15,540 nucleotides of DNA from Syntrophomonadaceae bacterium (GTDB lineage Bacteria; Bacillota; Syntrophomonadia; Syntrophomonadales; Syntrophomonadaceae), in NCBI GenBank assembly GCA_030526885.1, contig JAUNBV010000028.1:1-15540 (forward strand), given 5' to 3'. Made by a program: the position numbers and the translations under genes. The notes under the pieces are model-generated. The model was not told the origin of the DNA. It made no database searches and worked only from the letters and a program-made list of their open reading frames with translations. Shown here piece by piece: positions 1 to 7,866 of this stretch (positions are counted from its first letter, which is position 1; each line of letters begins with the position of its first letter).

Positions 1-30
1 CTTTCGTCCCTTGGGGATGAAGGGCCTTTA
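1..30 (+). terminator. Probable 3' end of an ileS leader (T-box-type attenuator hairpin)
   Basis: Just upstream of ileS, bases 4-10 (TCGTCCC) can pair with 14-20 (GGGATGA) across a 3-base loop, with one G-U pair; a short T-containing stretch (CCTTTAATT) follows. T-box leaders of Firmicutes aminoacyl-tRNA synthetase genes commonly end in a terminator of this kind, and ileS is a typical T-box target. The window begins here, so the specifier loop and the antiterminator bulge are out of view. The T-box assignment is therefore an inference from position and the residual hairpin; the T-tract is weak. Confidence 0.4.
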
Positions 31-61
31 ATTAACCAATTTACAGTGAGGTGCGATTAAA

Positions 62-2842
62 ATGGCAAAGGGCAAATACGATTGGAGCTTGAACCTGATG
101 AAAACCGATTTTCCCATGCGGGCGAATCTCCCGGAGCGTGAACCGGAGATATTGCGGCAATGGGAGGATATGGACATTTACCACCGCGTGGCGGATAAGA
201 ATGCGGGGCGGGAAAAATTTATCCTGCATGACGGGCCGCCGTATGCCAATGGCAACATTCATCTGGGCCATACCCTGAACAAGGTTTTGAAGGATATTAT
301 AATAAAATATAAATCCATGCGCGGTTTTGATTCGCCTTACGTTCCGGGATGGGACACCCATGGGCTGCCCATCGAACAGCAGGCGATCAAAGCATTGGGC
401 ATCGACCGCCATCGCACCGATTTGCTGGAATTCCGCCGCCATTGCCGGGACTATGCCCTGAAATACGTGGACATTCAGCGGGAACAATTCAAGCGCCTGG
501 GGGTGCGCGGGGATTGGGAGCATCCCTACCTTACCCTGCATCCGGCCTTTGAAGCGGTGCAAATAGAGGTTTTTGGCGCCATGGCGCATAAGGGCTATAT
601 CTATAAGGGACAAAAACCGGTTTACTGGTGCGCCGATTGTGAGACGGCACTGGCCGAAGCTGAAATCGAGTACCACGACAAGACTTCTCCTTCCATCTAT
701 GTTAAATTCGCAGTCAAGGACGGCAAGGGAATCCTGCCCCAGGATGCCTTCGTCATCATTTGGACCACCACTCCCTGGACGCTGCCGGCCAATGTGGCCA
801 TTTCCCTGCATCCCGAATATAAATACGTACTGGTGGCGGTAGGGGGAGAAAAATACCTGGTGGCCAAGGGGATGTTGCCGGCGCTGGAAGCGGAATTGGG
901 GTGGACGGGCCATGAATGCGGGCGCGAATATGAGGGGCGTGAGTTGGAGCGCGTGATCTGCCAGCATCCCTTCATCGCGGAGCGCGAATCCCTGCTCATA
1001 TTGGGTGAACACGTTACGCTGGAAGCCGGCACCGGGTGTGTCCACACCGCTCCCGGCCATGGCGAGGAGGACTTTTACGCCGGGATAGAATACGATTTAC
1101 CGGTGATTTCCCCGGTGGACAATACCGGGACCTTTACCGAGGAAGGCGGCAGATTTGCGGGTCAGAAGGTGTGGGATGCCAACCCGCTGATAATCGAGGA
1201 GCTAAAGGAGAGGGAAATGCTGCTGAAGGCGGCTGATTACGAGCATCAGTACGCCTATTGCTGGCGCTGTAAAAACCCTGTCATTTACCGGGCTACCCCG
1301 CAATGGTTCGCTTCCATCGACGGATTCCGGGAGGCGGCCTTAAAGGCGATTGATGAGGTGCAATGGGTACCGTTCTGGGGGCGGGACCGTATATACAATA
1401 TGGTGCGTGACCGCGGCGACTGGTGCATTTCCCGGCAGCGTACCTGGGGCGTGCCCATCCCCATCTTTTATTGTGAGGATTGCGGCGCCACCATTATCAA
1501 CGATGACACCGTGGCGCGCATCGCGGAGCTGTTCCGGCAGGAGGGCGGCGATGTCTGGTTCAGGGAGGAAGCGGCGTATTTGCTGCCGGAAGGCTTTACC
1601 TGTCCCGCTTGCCAAGGCGCGCATTTCCGTAAAGAGACCGATATAATGGATGTGTGGTTTGATTCCGGTTCTTCACACATGGCGGTGCTGGAGCATTATC
1701 CGGGTCTGTGCTGGCCGGCCGACCTCTATCTGGAGGGCAGCGACCAGCATCGTGGATGGTTCAATTCTTCGCTGTCCACTTCGGTGGCTATACGCGGACA
1801 GGCCCCTTACCGCACCTGCCTCACCCACGGCTTTTTAGTCGATGAAAAGGGCTATAAGGTGTCCAAATCACAGGGCAACGCGGTGGATCCGCTGGAAATC
1901 ATCGATAAAATGGGCGCCGATATCCTGCGCCTGTGGGTAAGCTCGGCGGATTATCGCAATGATTTCTCCGTATCCGACAATATAATAAAGCAATGCAGTG
2001 AGTCTTACCGCAAAATCAGAAATACCTGCCGTTTCATGCTGGGCAATATTTATGATTTTAATCCCGAGCAGCATACGGTAGCGTTTGACGAATTGAGCGT
2101 TCTTGACCGCTGGGCCCTGTTGCGCCTTAATAAACTTCTTCGGCGCGTGACCAAAGCATATGATGATTATGAATTCCATGTGGTGTTTCATTCGCTGCAT
2201 AATTTCTGCACCGTTGATATGAGCGCCTTTTATTTTGATGTCTTAAAAGATGTGCTTTACTGCGATGAGCAGGATGCTTTGTCCCGGCGCGCCGCGCAAA
2301 CGGTGATTTACGAGATTATTAACAAGGTGTGCCTCATGCTGACTCCGATTTTGGCTTATACCAGTGAAGAGATATGGTCATATGTGCGCCGCGGCGGCCA
2401 GCCGGAGAGCATACAGCTCATGGCATGGCCGCAACCCGACCAACGCTATATAGATGATGACCTGGAGCAAAAGATGGAATTGCTGCTGAAGGTCAGGAGC
2501 GTCGCGCAAAAGGCGCTGGAGGAAAGCCGGGGCTTAAAGCGTATCGAAGCGGCGCTGACCATCGCGCTCAGCGATGAATATAGCGTGGTGCGCGAGATGG
2601 CGCAAACGGAAAAACTGCTGATCGTTTCCTCGGTCGCTTTTATAGACGCCGCGGAGCGCAGCGGGGATGCGGTAAGCCTGGAAGAAGTGCCCGGCGTGTG
2701 GGTAAGCGCAAAACCGGCGTCCGGTGAAAAGTGTGAACGTTGCTGGGTTGTGAGCCCGGAGGCCGAAGGGGGAGAGCACCCCGGCCTTTGCGGCCGATGT
2801 GCCGCAGCGGTGGGCAAATTGCCCGCACCGCCGCAGCCGTAA
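62..2842 (+). CDS. ileS: Isoleucyl-tRNA synthetase
   Basis: Charges tRNA-Ile with isoleucine in the cytoplasm and hydrolyses mischarged valine in its CP1 editing domain. The 926-residue protein has the usual length of the bacterial form with a C-terminal zinc finger. The class I signature HLGH (HIGH equivalent) is at residues 67-70, in the context PPYANGNIHLGH. The KMSKS loop is KVSKS at 599-603. The C-terminal zinc finger has C891, C894, C910 and C913. A tryptophan-rich editing-domain stretch with TTTPWTLPAN lies near residue 240. ATG 62 is preceded by GTGAGGTG about 8 bases upstream, which supports this start. The gene is intact. A leader hairpin at the window edge suggests tRNA-dependent attenuation. 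No convincing terminator is visible in the 75 bases after the stop. Confidence 0.97.
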   Translation: MAKGKYDWSLNLMKTDFPMRANLPEREPEILRQWEDMDIYHRVADKNAGREKFILHDGPPYANGNIHLGHTLNKVLKDIIIKYKSMRGFDSPYVPGWDTHGLPIEQQAIKALGIDRHRTDLLEFRRHCRDYALKYVDIQREQFKRLGVRGDWEHPYLTLHPAFEAVQIEVFGAMAHKGYIYKGQKPVYWCADCETALAEAEIEYHDKTSPSIYVKFAVKDGKGILPQDAFVIIWTTTPWTLPANVAISLHPEYKYVLVAVGGEKYLVAKGMLPALEAELGWTGHECGREYEGRELERVICQHPFIAERESLLILGEHVTLEAGTGCVHTAPGHGEEDFYAGIEYDLPVISPVDNTGTFTEEGGRFAGQKVWDANPLIIEELKEREMLLKAADYEHQYAYCWRCKNPVIYRATPQWFASIDGFREAALKAIDEVQWVPFWGRDRIYNMVRDRGDWCISRQRTWGVPIPIFYCEDCGATIINDDTVARIAELFRQEGGDVWFREEAAYLLPEGFTCPACQGAHFRKETDIMDVWFDSGSSHMAVLEHYPGLCWPADLYLEGSDQHRGWFNSSLSTSVAIRGQAPYRTCLTHGFLVDEKGYKVSKSQGNAVDPLEIIDKMGADILRLWVSSADYRNDFSVSDNIIKQCSESYRKIRNTCRFMLGNIYDFNPEQHTVAFDELSVLDRWALLRLNKLLRRVTKAYDDYEFHVVFHSLHNFCTVDMSAFYFDVLKDVLYCDEQDALSRRAAQTVIYEIINKVCLMLTPILAYTSEEIWSYVRRGGQPESIQLMAWPQPDQRYIDDDLEQKMELLLKVRSVAQKALEESRGLKRIEAALTIALSDEYSVVREMAQTEKLLIVSSVAFIDAAERSGDAVSLEEVPGVWVSAKPASGEKCERCWVVSPEAEGGEHPGLCGRCAAAVGKLPAPPQP

Positions 2843-2858
2843 ATGAATCCTGTTTTAT

Positions 2859-2886
2859 TTGCCTATATTGGTTGATATGATATAAA
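2859..2886 (+). promoter_or_regulatory. Possible promoter before the DUF5665-type gene
   Basis: In the short gap after ileS, TTGCCT (2859-2864) and TATAAA (2881-2886) are separated by 16 bases and sit in AT-rich sequence that differs from the GC-rich genes around it. This would start a transcript about 25 bases before the GTG start of the next gene. The match is only moderate and read-through from ileS is equally possible. Confidence 0.3.
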
Positions 2887-2917
2887 AACGGCAATACTTT
2901 AGAAAGAGGTGTTTGCT

Positions 2918-3226
2918 GTGAGTAATGAGCAGGAGCAGGAGAGCCTCAGCAGGATCGAAAGCAAGCTGGAGCAGATGTCCAAAGACATGTATGCCGCCGG
3001 TATGGTGGAATACATCGAAATGGTCAATAATCCCCGGCGCTTTTACTGGCGCAACTTTGTTATGGGCATAGCGCGCGGCTTTGGGATGGCTATCGGCTTT
3101 ACCATCATTGCGGCGGTGATCATATATGTAATGCGCCAGGTAATGGCGCTGAACATACCTTTGATCGGGGACTTTATTGCCGACATCACCGAGATCGTTA
3201 TTAATCAGCTGGGCATCTATCGTTAA
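2918..3226 (+). CDS. Small membrane protein, DUF5665-like
   Basis: A 102-residue protein whose function I do not know. It has a charged, probably coiled N-terminal segment (about residues 1-30, rich in E, Q, S and K), a central motif NPRRFYWRNFVMGIARG, and one strongly hydrophobic helix (GMAIGFTIIAAVIIYVM). It ends with a short amphipathic tail containing NIPLIGDFIADI. This layout matches the small DUF5665 family as I remember it, found mostly in Clostridia and relatives. I chose GTG 2918 because AGAAAGAGG lies 8 bases upstream; the in-frame GTG at 2909 lies inside that ribosome binding site. It precedes a glycosyltransferase by 57 bases on the same strand, so co-transcription with the envelope genes is likely. 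No catalytic residues are apparent, and an accessory membrane role is a guess. Confidence 0.75.
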   Translation: MSNEQEQESLSRIESKLEQMSKDMYAAGMVEYIEMVNNPRRFYWRNFVMGIARGFGMAIGFTIIAAVIIYVMRQVMALNIPLIGDFIADITEIVINQLGIYR

Positions 3227-3283
3227 AATTGTTTAAGAGTTGGCCTGTTATCAGCGCCAGGCAGCGGGAGGCGGGGATCGGCT

Positions 3284-4513
3284 TTGAAAATAGGCTTTTT
3301 TTCCGAGAGCTATAAGCCTTATGCCAGCGGAGTAGTGACCTCGCTCACCACCTTTAAAGATGAGCTGGAACGGTTGGGGCATGAGGTGTTCGTCTTTGCC
3401 CCCTCCTACAGCCATTATAGCGACGAAGAAAAAAATGTGTTTCGCTACGTTTCCCTGACCGCGCCTTCCAATCCGGATTACAGCCTGGCGGTGCCGATTT
3501 ATCCCGGCATGAGCCAGCGGGTGCGCCATCTGAATCTGGATATCATCCACGTCCATTCGCCGTTTACCATGGGGCTGCAAGGCATGAAATATGCCAGACG
3601 TTATAGCAAGCCCTGCGTATTCACCTATCATACCCGCTATGACCAGTATGTGCATTACCTGTTAAAAGCGCCGCTGGTAGCCCGCGATGCGGCGATAAAA
3701 TACAGCGCCTATTTCTGCAATCAGTGCGACCATATAATCACCCCTTCCCAGGACATAAAGAGCATTCTGCGCAATGCCGCCGTATTAAAACCCATTACCG
3801 TGCTGCCGACCGGCATTCCGCTGGACAAGCTGTCACAGGGTGATTCCGGCTGGCTGCGGCGCAATTATGCCATAGCGGATGATGCGCGCATATTGTTGTT
3901 TGTCGGTCGCCTGACCATAGAGAAAAATCTGCCGTTTCTCCTGAAAAGCTTTGCCCTCATCCGGCAACGGCAGAAGTGCGTATTGGTACTGACCGCCCAG
4001 GGGCCGATGGAGCAGGAACTGCGCCGCTTATCCCTGGAACTGGGGATTGAGCCGGGTAAGGACATCATCTTCACCGGTGCGCTGCCCTATGAGCGGATGT
4101 GCGATGTATATCATTCCGCCGACCTGTTTGTGTTCTCCTCTTTGACCGAGACCCAGGGCTTAGTGCTTATCGAGGCTATGGCGGCGGGGCTGCCGGTGGT
4201 GGCGGTGCGCGCCACCGGGGTGAGGGACATGGTCACAGATGGCGTGGACGGGCTGCTGTGCCCGCCGGATATAAACGAATTTGCCGCCGCCGCGGTGCGG
4301 ATACTAACCCGGGACGAACTGTACCGCAGTTTGCGGCAGGGCGCCCTGCGCAAAGCTAAGCTGCTATCGTCCGCCGGCGCCGCCCGCCGCTTGGAAAGCA
4401 TTTATGGCGCCTTGGTGGAGAACAACCAGGCCACGCCCCCTAACGGGCGTTTGCCGGATAAACTGCGGGAACGCATTAAGGGCCTGCCCAGACCGGAGCT
4501 GCCATGGATATAA
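3284..4513 (+). CDS. Family 4 glycosyltransferase, GT-B fold, probable glycolipid or wall glycosyltransferase
   Basis: A 409-residue retaining glycosyltransferase of the GT4 type. The N-terminus has the classic opening KIGFFSESYKPYASGVVTSL, which includes the glycine-rich loop of the acceptor domain. Further on are IIHVHSPFTMG and FTYHTRYDQYVHYL, then a GRLTIEKN segment. The C-terminal donor domain holds the E-X7-E motif (E289 and E297, in ETQGLVLIEAMAAGLPVVA). This pattern is shared with bacterial diacylglycerol glucosyltransferases and alpha-mannosyltransferases; the exact sugar and acceptor cannot be told. It lacks a signal peptide and is probably cytoplasmic or membrane-peripheral. The start is TTG 3284, after a GGGAGGCGGGG ribosome binding site; no ATG fits the conserved N-terminus, so the rare start looks real. 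Its stop lies 17 bases before murT, suggesting one envelope operon. Confidence 0.85.
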   Translation: MKIGFFSESYKPYASGVVTSLTTFKDELERLGHEVFVFAPSYSHYSDEEKNVFRYVSLTAPSNPDYSLAVPIYPGMSQRVRHLNLDIIHVHSPFTMGLQGMKYARRYSKPCVFTYHTRYDQYVHYLLKAPLVARDAAIKYSAYFCNQCDHIITPSQDIKSILRNAAVLKPITVLPTGIPLDKLSQGDSGWLRRNYAIADDARILLFVGRLTIEKNLPFLLKSFALIRQRQKCVLVLTAQGPMEQELRRLSLELGIEPGKDIIFTGALPYERMCDVYHSADLFVFSSLTETQGLVLIEAMAAGLPVVAVRATGVRDMVTDGVDGLLCPPDINEFAAAAVRILTRDELYRSLRQGALRKAKLLSSAGAARRLESIYGALVENNQATPPNGRLPDKLRERIKGLPRPELPWI

Positions 4514-4530
4514 GAAGGAGCGCCGCCGTT

Positions 4531-5889
4531 ATGGCCGGCAAAGCAATAATACATATCAGCCGTATGCTGGGAAATCAGGGCAGTGATTTTCCGGGGCGCA
4601 TCGCGCTCAAAATTGACCCGCAGCTATTGCCCAAGCTGGCAGGGCAGATAAAAATGCATACCATTATCGTCACCGGCACCAACGGCAAGACGACTACCAG
4701 CAAAATGATGGCTGCCATCCTGGCCGCCGCCGGATACAGCCTGGTGCACAACAGCGCCGGCGCCAATATGGTTACCGGCATAACCACCGCTTTTATCAAC
4801 GCCGCCGGCATTACGGGCGAGTGCGGGCGTGATTGCGCCTTGCTGGAAACGGATGAGGCCAACGTGCCGCTTTTGCTGAAAGCCATTGCGCCCGATTACA
4901 TGGTGATAACCAACTTCTTTCGCGACCAGCTCGACCGCTACGGCGAACTGGATAGCATCGTGCGCCTTATTGGCGACAGCGTACAGAACCGCGATGTGCG
5001 CCTGCTGTTAAACGGCGACGACCCCTTGCAGGCCTACCGTTTTGCCTGTGACGCCAAGAGCTATTACGGCTTCGCCGCCACCCCCTACGATACCCTGACC
5101 TCCTCCGACAGCCGGGAAGGCCGTTTTTGCGTGCTGTGCGGCGCGGAACTGGATTACCGCTACTTCCATTACGCGCATTTGGGAAACTATGAATGCAGCG
5201 GCTGCGGCAACCGCAATCCGCAGATAGATTATCTGGGCACCGATTTAAGGATGGAAACCGGCATCGAGTTTGAACTGGAGGGACAGGCCCTGCGCAGCAC
5301 CTATCAGGGGTTTTATAATGCCTATAATATGCTGGCCGCAGCCGCATTGAGCCTCGAACTGGGCGTTGCGCCCGCCGTTACCGCCCAAGCCATCGCCGAG
5401 TATAAACCGCGCGCCGGGCGCATGGAGAAATTTAGTATCGGGGGGCGCGAAGTGACCCTGATTTTAGTTAAAAACCCTACCGGCCTGGATCAGAGCCTGG
5501 GCAGCCTGCGGTATGACCCCCGCCCCAAAGCGGTGTTCTTTGCCTTAAATGATAATGCCGCTGACGGGCGCGACGTTTCCTGGGTATGGGACGCCGATTT
5601 TGAAACGCTCTGCGCCCCGGAAGCCCAGGTGGAGCATTTCTTCGCCGCCGGTACCCGCGGCGCCGATATCGCGCTGCGGGCGTGCTATGCGGGATTTGAG
5701 CGCCAACGCATCGAGCTGCATGACCGGTTGGAGGCGGGGATATCGGCCTCCCTTGACCACGGCGGCGGCGATGGCTGCGTATATGTATTATCTACCTATA
5801 CCGCTTTGTTTAAATGCCGCAGGATACTCAGCCGTTATGCCCGGAAACGCACTGTTTCCCGGCTGCCGGAAGGAGGGGAAGGGCAATGA
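4531..5889 (+). CDS. murT: Lipid II isoglutaminyl synthase, Mur ligase-like subunit MurT
   Basis: With GatD this enzyme amidates the alpha-carboxyl of D-glutamate in lipid II, giving D-isoglutamine in Gram-positive peptidoglycan. The 452-residue product carries the Mur ligase P-loop GTNGKTT at 49-55. A four-cysteine zinc ribbon (C200, C203, C222, C225) interrupts the middle domain and is characteristic of MurT. The C-terminal DUF1727-type domain contains NPTGLDQSL and DGRDVSWVWD. D348 in that motif is my candidate for the aspartate that completes the glutaminase triad of GatD in the complex. An in-frame ATG exists at 4504, overlapping the glycosyltransferase gene, but AGAAGGAG at 4513-4520 sits 10 bases before ATG 4531, so I prefer the latter. 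The stop overlaps the gatD start in ATGA, which indicates translational coupling of the two subunits. Confidence 0.93.
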   Translation: MAGKAIIHISRMLGNQGSDFPGRIALKIDPQLLPKLAGQIKMHTIIVTGTNGKTTTSKMMAAILAAAGYSLVHNSAGANMVTGITTAFINAAGITGECGRDCALLETDEANVPLLLKAIAPDYMVITNFFRDQLDRYGELDSIVRLIGDSVQNRDVRLLLNGDDPLQAYRFACDAKSYYGFAATPYDTLTSSDSREGRFCVLCGAELDYRYFHYAHLGNYECSGCGNRNPQIDYLGTDLRMETGIEFELEGQALRSTYQGFYNAYNMLAAAALSLELGVAPAVTAQAIAEYKPRAGRMEKFSIGGREVTLILVKNPTGLDQSLGSLRYDPRPKAVFFALNDNAADGRDVSWVWDADFETLCAPEAQVEHFFAAGTRGADIALRACYAGFERQRIELHDRLEAGISASLDHGGGDGCVYVLSTYTALFKCRRILSRYARKRTVSRLPEGGEGQ

Positions 5890-6629
5890 GCGCCATCCGT
5901 TTGCTGCACCTGTATCCGGAATTGATGAATCTTTATGGGGACCGCGGCAATCTTATTTGCCTGCAAAAGCGCCTGCAATGGGCCGGGTATTCCTGCGATA
6001 TCGTCCCCTTGCGCTTGCATGAGCCCATCGACGCGGTGAAGTCCGATTTCATATTTATGGGCGGGGGTTCGGACCGCGAGCAGGCGCTGTTGTACAACGA
6101 ACTGCGCCGGCAGGCGGATTATCTGTGGGAGCAGATAGAAGCCGGACTGCCGTCGATGTGGATTTGCGGGGGCTATCAGTTATTGGGACAATACTATGAA
6201 ACCGCGGACGGCACTCAACTGGCTGGGCTGGGCTTATTCGATTTTCATACCCAGGCAGGCCTCGGTCGCATGATCGGCAATGTGATACTGGAAACGGAGA
6301 TGACCGGCGATACCACCGAGCTGATAGGCTTTGAGAACCATGGCGGCAGGACATATTTTAATGATAGCTCATTGCGGCATCTGGGGCGCGTGGTACACGG
6401 CTTCGGCAATAACGGTGAGGACGGCGGGGAAGGGCTGCACTATAAAAACCTCATCGCCACCTATCTGCATGGCCCGCTGCTGCCCAAAAACGTCGAATTG
6501 ACTGACTATGTGCTGGCCTGTATCCTCCGGCGCCGGGGAGTGGAGGAGCTGCCCCCGCAGGATTTGGAACTGGAACGCGCCGCCCATCGGCAGGCGCGCC
6601 AGCGGATAATGGGCGGCCAACGGGGGTAA
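5886..6629 (+). CDS. gatD: Lipid II isoglutaminyl synthase, glutamine amidotransferase subunit GatD
   Basis: A 247-residue class I (CobB/CobQ-type) glutamine amidotransferase that releases ammonia from glutamine for MurT. The N-terminus LLHLYPELMNLYGDRGN is typical of GatD. The nucleophile is C94, in WICGGYQLLG, and the catalytic histidine is H195, in YLHGPLLPKN. C94 falls at the same residue number as in the well-studied Staphylococcus aureus enzyme. The conserved GFENHGGRTY stretch near residue 148 is also present. ATG 5886 overlaps the murT stop, and GAAGGAGGGG lies about 6 bases upstream. An earlier ATG at 5814 in the same frame lies deep inside murT and has no support. This is the last gene of the plus-strand block; a large inverted repeat follows. 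Confidence 0.93.
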   Translation: MSAIRLLHLYPELMNLYGDRGNLICLQKRLQWAGYSCDIVPLRLHEPIDAVKSDFIFMGGGSDREQALLYNELRRQADYLWEQIEAGLPSMWICGGYQLLGQYYETADGTQLAGLGLFDFHTQAGLGRMIGNVILETEMTGDTTELIGFENHGGRTYFNDSSLRHLGRVVHGFGNNGEDGGEGLHYKNLIATYLHGPLLPKNVELTDYVLACILRRRGVEELPPQDLELERAAHRQARQRIMGGQRG

Positions 6630-6667
6630 AGGCGAAAACAGGGGAGGGCAGCATAGGCCAACGCCAT

Positions 6668-6707
6668 TTCCGTAGCGGGGGAGTGAGCTAACCCCGCCGC
6701 TACGGAA
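6668..6707. terminator. Inverted repeat between convergent genes, possible bidirectional terminator
   Basis: TTCCGTAGCGG (6668-6678) is exactly complemented by CCGCTACGGAA (6697-6707), with extra G/C pairing inside the loop. It lies between gatD (plus) and the ABC ATPase gene (minus), where a bidirectional terminator would be expected. Neither side carries a proper T-tract, so intrinsic termination is uncertain; a dispersed palindromic element is the alternative. The rest of the 6630-6765 gap shows nothing else. Confidence 0.45.
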
Positions 6708-6765
6708 AAGCATCCCCACGGGCTAGGCCAGTCGAATGGCAGGCATTCAGGCCCCGAATCATTTA

Positions 6766-7866
6766 TTATCCCTGTTGTCTCACCCGCAGGGTCATGATGT
6801 TTTGGCCGCTATCATAGCGGTGTTCGATCTGTTCCGCCAGGCGGTTGACGATGCTCACGGAGACGGCGTCGCCCTGCGTTACCGGGTCATAGGCGGGGCC
6901 GCCCCACGCCAGCCGCATTTCCGCGCCCTGGTCAAGTTCCGATACCGACAGCGCCACCGTCAGCGGGAACGCTTCGGGCCGGCCCGCCAGCCAGCGCGTC
7001 AGGTTGGCCGTCACCAGTTCCTCGAACAGCAGCAGGCAGTCCTTCTGGCTGCGAGCGGACAGATACTGCTGCTTGGCGAATTCCTCGATACGGTTCATAT
7101 CCCCGATAAAGTCGAAGTCCGGGCTGTCCATGGTCAGTTCCAGCGTCTTGAGGCGCTTGATGAACACCCGCGTCTGCTCGCGCTGCGGATGATCGAATAT
7201 CTGCTCCGGGGTGCCGTCTTCATAGATTACGCCTTCGTTCATGAAGAAAATGCGGGTGGCCACATCGCGGGCAAATTTCATCTCGTGGGTGACGATAAGT
7301 ATGGTCAGGCCCTGTTTGGCCAGTTCCCTGATCACTGCCAGCACTTCGCCCACCATGGTAGGGTCGAGCGCGCTGGTGGGCTCGTCGAACAGGACGATGG
7401 AGGGCTTCATGGCCAGGGTGCGCGCGATAGCCACGCGCTGCTTCTGGCCGCCGGAGAGTTCGTCCGGGTAGTTGCGCGCCTTTTCCGCCAACCCCACCAT
7501 GCGCAGCAGGCGCAGCGCGTCCTCGCAGGCCTCCTGCTGCGACGCGCCACGCAGGTTCACCGGCCCTAGCATCACGTTCTCGATCACCGTCAGATGGGAG
7601 AACAAATTGAAGGACTGGAACACCATGCCCATCTTCTGACGTATTTTAAAGAGGTCCGTAGCCTTATCCATTACATTGACGCCATCCACCCATATCTCGC
7701 CGGAGGTGGGGGTCTCCAGCCGGTTGATGCAGCGCAGCAGCGTACTCTTGCCCGTGCCCGAAGGCCCGATGACGCAGATTACTTCGCCGTCGCGTATTTC
7801 CGCGTTGACGTCCTTGAGCGGGATGGCGTTCCTGTATTCCTTGCGCAGATGACGAATAGAGATCAT
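6766..7866 (-). CDS. Polar amino acid ABC transporter ATPase with fused C-terminal RsbW-like domain
   Basis: Energises uptake through the fused binding/permease protein encoded just upstream. Residues 1-245 form a GlnQ/HisP-type ATPase: Walker A GPSGTGKST (34-42), Q-loop near MVFQSFNLFSHLTV, signature LSGGQ (137-141), Walker B ending in D161-E162, H-loop H194. GlnQ proteins usually end near residue 245, but this one continues to 366. The extra part resembles a SpoIIAB/RsbW-type ATP-binding domain: a helix with FEELVTANL (281-289), strands TVALSVSE and MRLAW, GGPAYDP (322-328) in the place of the DxGxPYDP box, and a final IEHRYDSGQNIMTLRV strand. The N-box asparagine and G1 aspartate appear to be missing (A287 and W321/G322 by my alignment), so it may bind partners rather than ATP. 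The start overlaps the upstream stop in ATGA, indicating coupling. The ATPase call is secure; the tail is an inference from pattern. Confidence 0.9.
   Translation of the reverse strand: MISIRHLRKEYRNAIPLKDVNAEIRDGEVICVIGPSGTGKSTLLRCINRLETPTSGEIWVDGVNVMDKATDLFKIRQKMGMVFQSFNLFSHLTVIENVMLGPVNLRGASQQEACEDALRLLRMVGLAEKARNYPDELSGGQKQRVAIARTLAMKPSIVLFDEPTSALDPTMVGEVLAVIRELAKQGLTILIVTHEMKFARDVATRIFFMNEGVIYEDGTPEQIFDHPQREQTRVFIKRLKTLELTMDSPDFDFIGDMNRIEEFAKQQYLSARSQKDCLLLFEELVTANLTRWLAGRPEAFPLTVALSVSELDQGAEMRLAWGGPAYDPVTQGDAVSVSIVNRLAEQIEHRYDSGQNIMTLRVRQQG

Noticed and set aside
41..1060. 339-residue open frame on the minus strand
   Set aside because: It lies opposite ileS, whose motifs are unmistakable, and its translation shows no family pattern. 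It is a shadow of GC-rich coding sequence.
6736..7569. 277-residue open frame on the plus strand
   Set aside because: It is antisense to the ABC ATPase gene, whose Walker and signature motifs fix the true frame.
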